Shown here in pieces: positions 8,501-10,008 of a DNA stretch of 10,008 nucleotides (the stretch's first letter is position 1; each line of letters begins with the position of its first letter). The stretch lies in assembly GCA_964412385.1 (NCBI GenBank), contig CAYPOV010000168.1:1-10008 (forward strand), in the 5' to 3' direction. The DNA comes from JBGSYN01 sp964412385 (GTDB taxonomy: Bacteria > Pseudomonadota > Alphaproteobacteria > Geminicoccales > Geminicoccaceae). The notes under the pieces were generated by a model that was not told where the DNA came from, did not search any database, and saw only the letters and a list, made by a program, of their open reading frames with translations. The translations under genes were made by a program, and so were the position numbers.

Positions 8501-8868
8501 CTGGTTTAGGGTTCGAGATCCTGGCGTCGCGTGGCACCGCGGCAGCTCTCGCCGACAACGCGATTGAGGTGACAGTCGTCAAGAAGGTCCATGAAGGGCG
8601 TCCCAATATCGTGGACAACCTCAAGGACGGTCAAATAAGCCTCGTCATCAACACAACGGAAGGGCGGCAGGCGATCAAGGATAGCTTCACCTTGAGACGC
8701 GCAGCGCTGATGGCAAAACTGCCCTATTATACAACGATTGCCGCCGCCAAAGCCGTGGTCCAGGCAATCGCGCAAATGGAGTCCGACGTTCTTGAAGTCG
8801 CTCCACTGCAATCTTATCTACCGCCTCTAACTTACAGCGCTCGACAAAATTTCAACCAGAGCGCATGA
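5578..8868 (+). CDS. carB: Carbamoyl-phosphate synthetase large subunit CarB
   Basis: Makes carbamoyl phosphate from bicarbonate, two ATP and the ammonia delivered by CarA. At 1096 aa it is complete (E. coli 1073). The first ATP-grasp half (about 1-400) is collinear with the E. coli enzyme: R169 in RPSFTLGG, E299, N301 and R303 in EMNPRVSRSS. The oligomerisation domain lies at about 405-555. The second half (from about 566, AIILGGGPNRIGQGIEFDYC) carries R726 in RPSYVLGG and E852 and N854 in LEVNPRASRT, shifted by 11 from E. coli, so a small insertion lies in the middle. The C-terminal MGS-like allosteric domain (about 950-1090) keeps positions equivalent to the E. coli UMP/IMP site: K964, T987, K1003, N1025, T1027, with Ser984 where E. 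coli has Thr974. Feedback by UMP and activation by ornithine or IMP are therefore plausible (inference). Its stop overlaps an upstream candidate start of greA. Confidence 0.98.
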   Translation: MPKRDDLNSILVIGAGPIIIGQACEFDYSGTQACKALKAEGYRVILINSNPATIMTDPETADVTYIEPITPYFVEKIIERERPSALLPTMGGQTALNVARELANDGILEKLGCELIGASSEAIDKAEDRELFRGAMARIGLDMPKSMAVRSVEEAQEAVKETGLPAIIRPSFTLGGTGGGIAFNMEEFEGIVAGGLEASPINEVLVEESVLGWKEFEMEVVRDHADNCIIVCSIENVDPMGVHTGDSITVAPALTLTDKEYQIMRNASIAVLREIGVDTGGSNVQFAVDPKTGRLVIIEMNPRVSRSSALASKATGFPIAKVAARLAVGYTLNEIVNDITGVTPASFEPSIDYIVTKIPRFTFEKFPETEPLLTTSMKSVGEVMSIGRTFQESLQKALRSLETGLEGLDDTAIPGLDNPDDADTAIRAALGRPTPDRLRLVAQAMRQGVAIEEINAICGYDPWFLMQIQDIVDAERELVRSGLPQETEPFRELKAMGFSDARLATLLGIDEADVREHRWKLGVHPVYKRIDTCAAEFPSRTAYMYSTYENGTFDAPPECESQPTQRSKAIILGGGPNRIGQGIEFDYCCVHAAFGLADMGLETIMVNCNPETVSTDPDTSDRLYFEPLTGEDVLEIARVEAGAGDLRGVIVQLGGQTPLKLAAILEENSVPILGTSPDAIDLAEDRERFQILLRKLDLRQPANDICFNESEALSKAKALGFPLVLRPSYVLGGRAMKIVQDDDELASFISEAAIVSGKSPILMDSYLQDAIEVDVDVLADGETVFTAGIMEHIEEAGIHSGDSACSLPPYELDDRVVQQIREQAEALARALDVCGLMNVQMAIRENEIFVLEVNPRASRTVPFVAKAIGIPIAKIAARIMAGDRLADFQLKQAQTQHISVKEAVFPFARFPGVDLLLGPEMKSTGEVMGIDRDFARAFAKSQLAAGAKLPTQGRVFLSVRDRDKPTAVNLARQLAGLGFEILASRGTAAALADNAIEVTVVKKVHEGRPNIVDNLKDGQISLVINTTEGRQAIKDSFTLRRAALMAKLPYYTTIAAAKAVVQAIAQMESDVLEVAPLQSYLPPLTYSARQNFNQSA

Positions 8869-8906
8869 TCGTATCTCTTGTTTCTAACACTTCAGATTAC
8901 GGTTTC

Positions 8907-9398
8907 ATGATGGTCAACAAGATACCGATGACGCCAGAGGGGCATGCCACACTCGCCGCTGAGTTGAAGCGGCTCAAGAACATCGAGCGCCCCGCCGTCA
9001 TCAAAGCGATCGCCGCCGCACGCGAGCATGGCGATCTTTCCGAAAACGCCGAGTATCACGCGGCACGTGAGCGACAAGGATTTATCGAGGGCCGCGTGAT
9101 GGAACTCGAAGATAAGCTCGCGCGCGCGGAAGTCATTGATGTTTCGATGCAAAAAGGCTCCAAGGTGATGTTTGGTGCCCAGGTCAAGCTGGTTGACGAG
9201 GAAACCGACGAAGAAATCGCCTACCAGATCGTAGGTCCTGAGGAAGCAGAGATCCAAAAGGGGCTTTTGTCGATCAATGCGCCGCTTGCGCAGGCTCTGA
9301 TCGGCAAGGAAGCAGGCGACAGTGTCGAGGTGACGACTCCCCGAGGAACCCGCTACTTTGAGATACTCGATGTGAAGTTTGGACCCGTTGCGTCCTGA
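8907..9398 (+). CDS. greA: Transcription elongation factor GreA
   Basis: Binds the secondary channel of RNA polymerase and stimulates cleavage of backtracked transcripts so that stalled complexes resume. From the ATG at 8907 it is 163 aa; the family is usually near 158. The N-terminal coiled coil (about 8-78) has the acidic tip in EHGDLSENAEYHAARERQG, with D43 and E46 equivalent to D41 and E44 of E. coli GreA. The C-terminal FKBP-like domain (about 85-157) shows YQIVGPEEAE and ALIGKEAGDSVEV. The start is ambiguous. ATG codons at 8907 and 8910 give the family N-terminus (VNKIPMTPEG) but lack a clear ribosome site. An in-frame ATG at 8865 overlaps the carB stop as ATGA and would add 14 residues (IVSLVSNTSDYGF after the Met) not typical of GreA. 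It is probably cotranscribed with carAB. Confidence 0.96.
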   Translation: MMVNKIPMTPEGHATLAAELKRLKNIERPAVIKAIAAAREHGDLSENAEYHAARERQGFIEGRVMELEDKLARAEVIDVSMQKGSKVMFGAQVKLVDEETDEEIAYQIVGPEEAEIQKGLLSINAPLAQALIGKEAGDSVEVTTPRGTRYFEILDVKFGPVAS

Positions 9399-9494
9399 TT
9401 AGGTAGCGTCGATCGAGGCGCTGCACTAAGGGTCTTGGAGAAGGAGAGCGGCAATTACTGATTGCTGTGCCCAACCCAACTTAGGCAAACCAGA

Positions 9495-10008
9495 ATGACA
9501 GCGCCTCGTTCGGTCAATGTCTTGATCATCGGATCCGGTCCGGCCGGTTATACCGCTGCGGTGTACGCAGCGCGTGCCAATCTCGAGCCTGTTTTGGTTC
9601 AAGGTTTGCAGCCAGGCGGGCAGCTCTCGATCACGACGGATGTCGAAAACTATCCTGGTTTCGCGGAAACCATCCAGGGCCCTTGGCTCATGGAGCAGAT
9701 GGCCTCCCAATCAGCGCATTGTGGCGCTGAGGTCGTCTTCGATATCGTCAACAATGTCGATCTCTCGAAGCGCCCTTTCCTCGCCGAAACCGACAACGGC
9801 AATACCTACCTTGCCCAATGTCTGATCATTGCAACCGGTGCTACCGCTCGATGGCTTGGCCTTGAAAGTGAGCAGCGGTTTTCGGGATTTGGCGTCTCAG
9901 CTTGCGCGACCTGCGACGGCTTCTTTTACCGGGGCAAGAAGGTGGCTGTGGTAGGCGGCGGAAACACGGCTGCCGAAGAAGCTCTCTTTCTTGCCAATTT
10001 GTGTGTGT
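9495..10008 (+). CDS. trxB: Thioredoxin reductase TrxB (NADPH), 5' part only
   Basis: FAD enzyme that passes electrons from NADPH to thioredoxin. The window holds the first 171 codons of a protein normally about 310-330 aa; the rest lies beyond the right edge. The N-terminus has the FAD-binding GSGPAG at 13-18, followed by the typical QPGGQL and ENYPGF segments. The second FAD contact ATGA is at 113-116. The redox-active pair C137 and C140 lies in CATCDG, and the NADPH-binding GGGNTAAEEA begins at 154. All visible features fit a functional low-molecular-weight TrxB. The ATG at 9495 gives the family N-terminus; the only ribosome site is a weak AGG nine bases upstream. It follows greA after 96 bp with no clear terminator, so it may be read through from carAB-greA or have its own promoter in that gap; I saw no convincing one. 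Confidence 0.95.
   Translation, partial: MTAPRSVNVLIIGSGPAGYTAAVYAARANLEPVLVQGLQPGGQLSITTDVENYPGFAETIQGPWLMEQMASQSAHCGAEVVFDIVNNVDLSKRPFLAETDNGNTYLAQCLIIATGATARWLGLESEQRFSGFGVSACATCDGFFYRGKKVAVVGGGNTAAEEALFLANLCV

Noticed and set aside
9399..9494. Possible terminator or promoter in the greA-trxB gap
   Set aside because: Only a 5-bp dyad GCAAT-TACTG-ATTGC at 9451-9465 is visible; it has no following T-run, and no -35/-10 pair with acceptable spacing was found.

Overview
This is an ordinary bacterial core-genome window. It is tightly packed with housekeeping genes and shows no sign of mobile elements, CRISPR, tRNA/rRNA or phage. The gene set and order suggest an alphaproteobacterium: a GatB/YqeY-domain gene, dnaG and rpoD in one run, divergent from carA, with carB, greA and trxB following. 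The order cannot be fixed from the sequence alone. The primase N-terminus lacks the short insert I associate with Rhizobium-type primases, and CarB (1096 aa) is shorter than the rhizobial forms I know, so I lean to an alphaproteobacterium outside the core Rhizobiaceae (inference). Base composition looks moderately GC-rich throughout, with no compositional break.

Left half (1-4240), all on the minus strand: GatB/YqeY-domain protein (GTG start at 4240), dnaG primase (3777-1870) and rpoD, the primary sigma factor (1797 to beyond the left edge; its C-terminal region 4 is missing). Gaps are 7 bp (yqeY to dnaG) and 72 bp (dnaG to rpoD), with no terminator visible. This is the alphaproteobacterial version of the 'macromolecular synthesis' operon, in which the YqeY-type gene takes the place that rpsU has in enterobacteria. 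A strong Shine-Dalgarno precedes rpoD and lies inside a small hairpin.

Centre (4241-4414): a 174-bp divergent promoter region, with a plausible sigma-70 promoter for carA and a short inverted repeat just downstream of its -10 box.

Right half (4415-10008), all on the plus strand: carA and carB, the two subunits of carbamoyl-phosphate synthetase, 2 bp apart with a Shine-Dalgarno inside the carA end. Then comes greA, a transcript-cleavage factor whose start is ambiguous, then a 96-bp gap and trxB, thioredoxin reductase (cut by the right edge). carAB feeds arginine and pyrimidine synthesis. The other genes serve replication priming, transcription initiation and elongation, and redox balance. I found no undescribed system; the findings are modest points about start sites, leader structures and one low-complexity linker.
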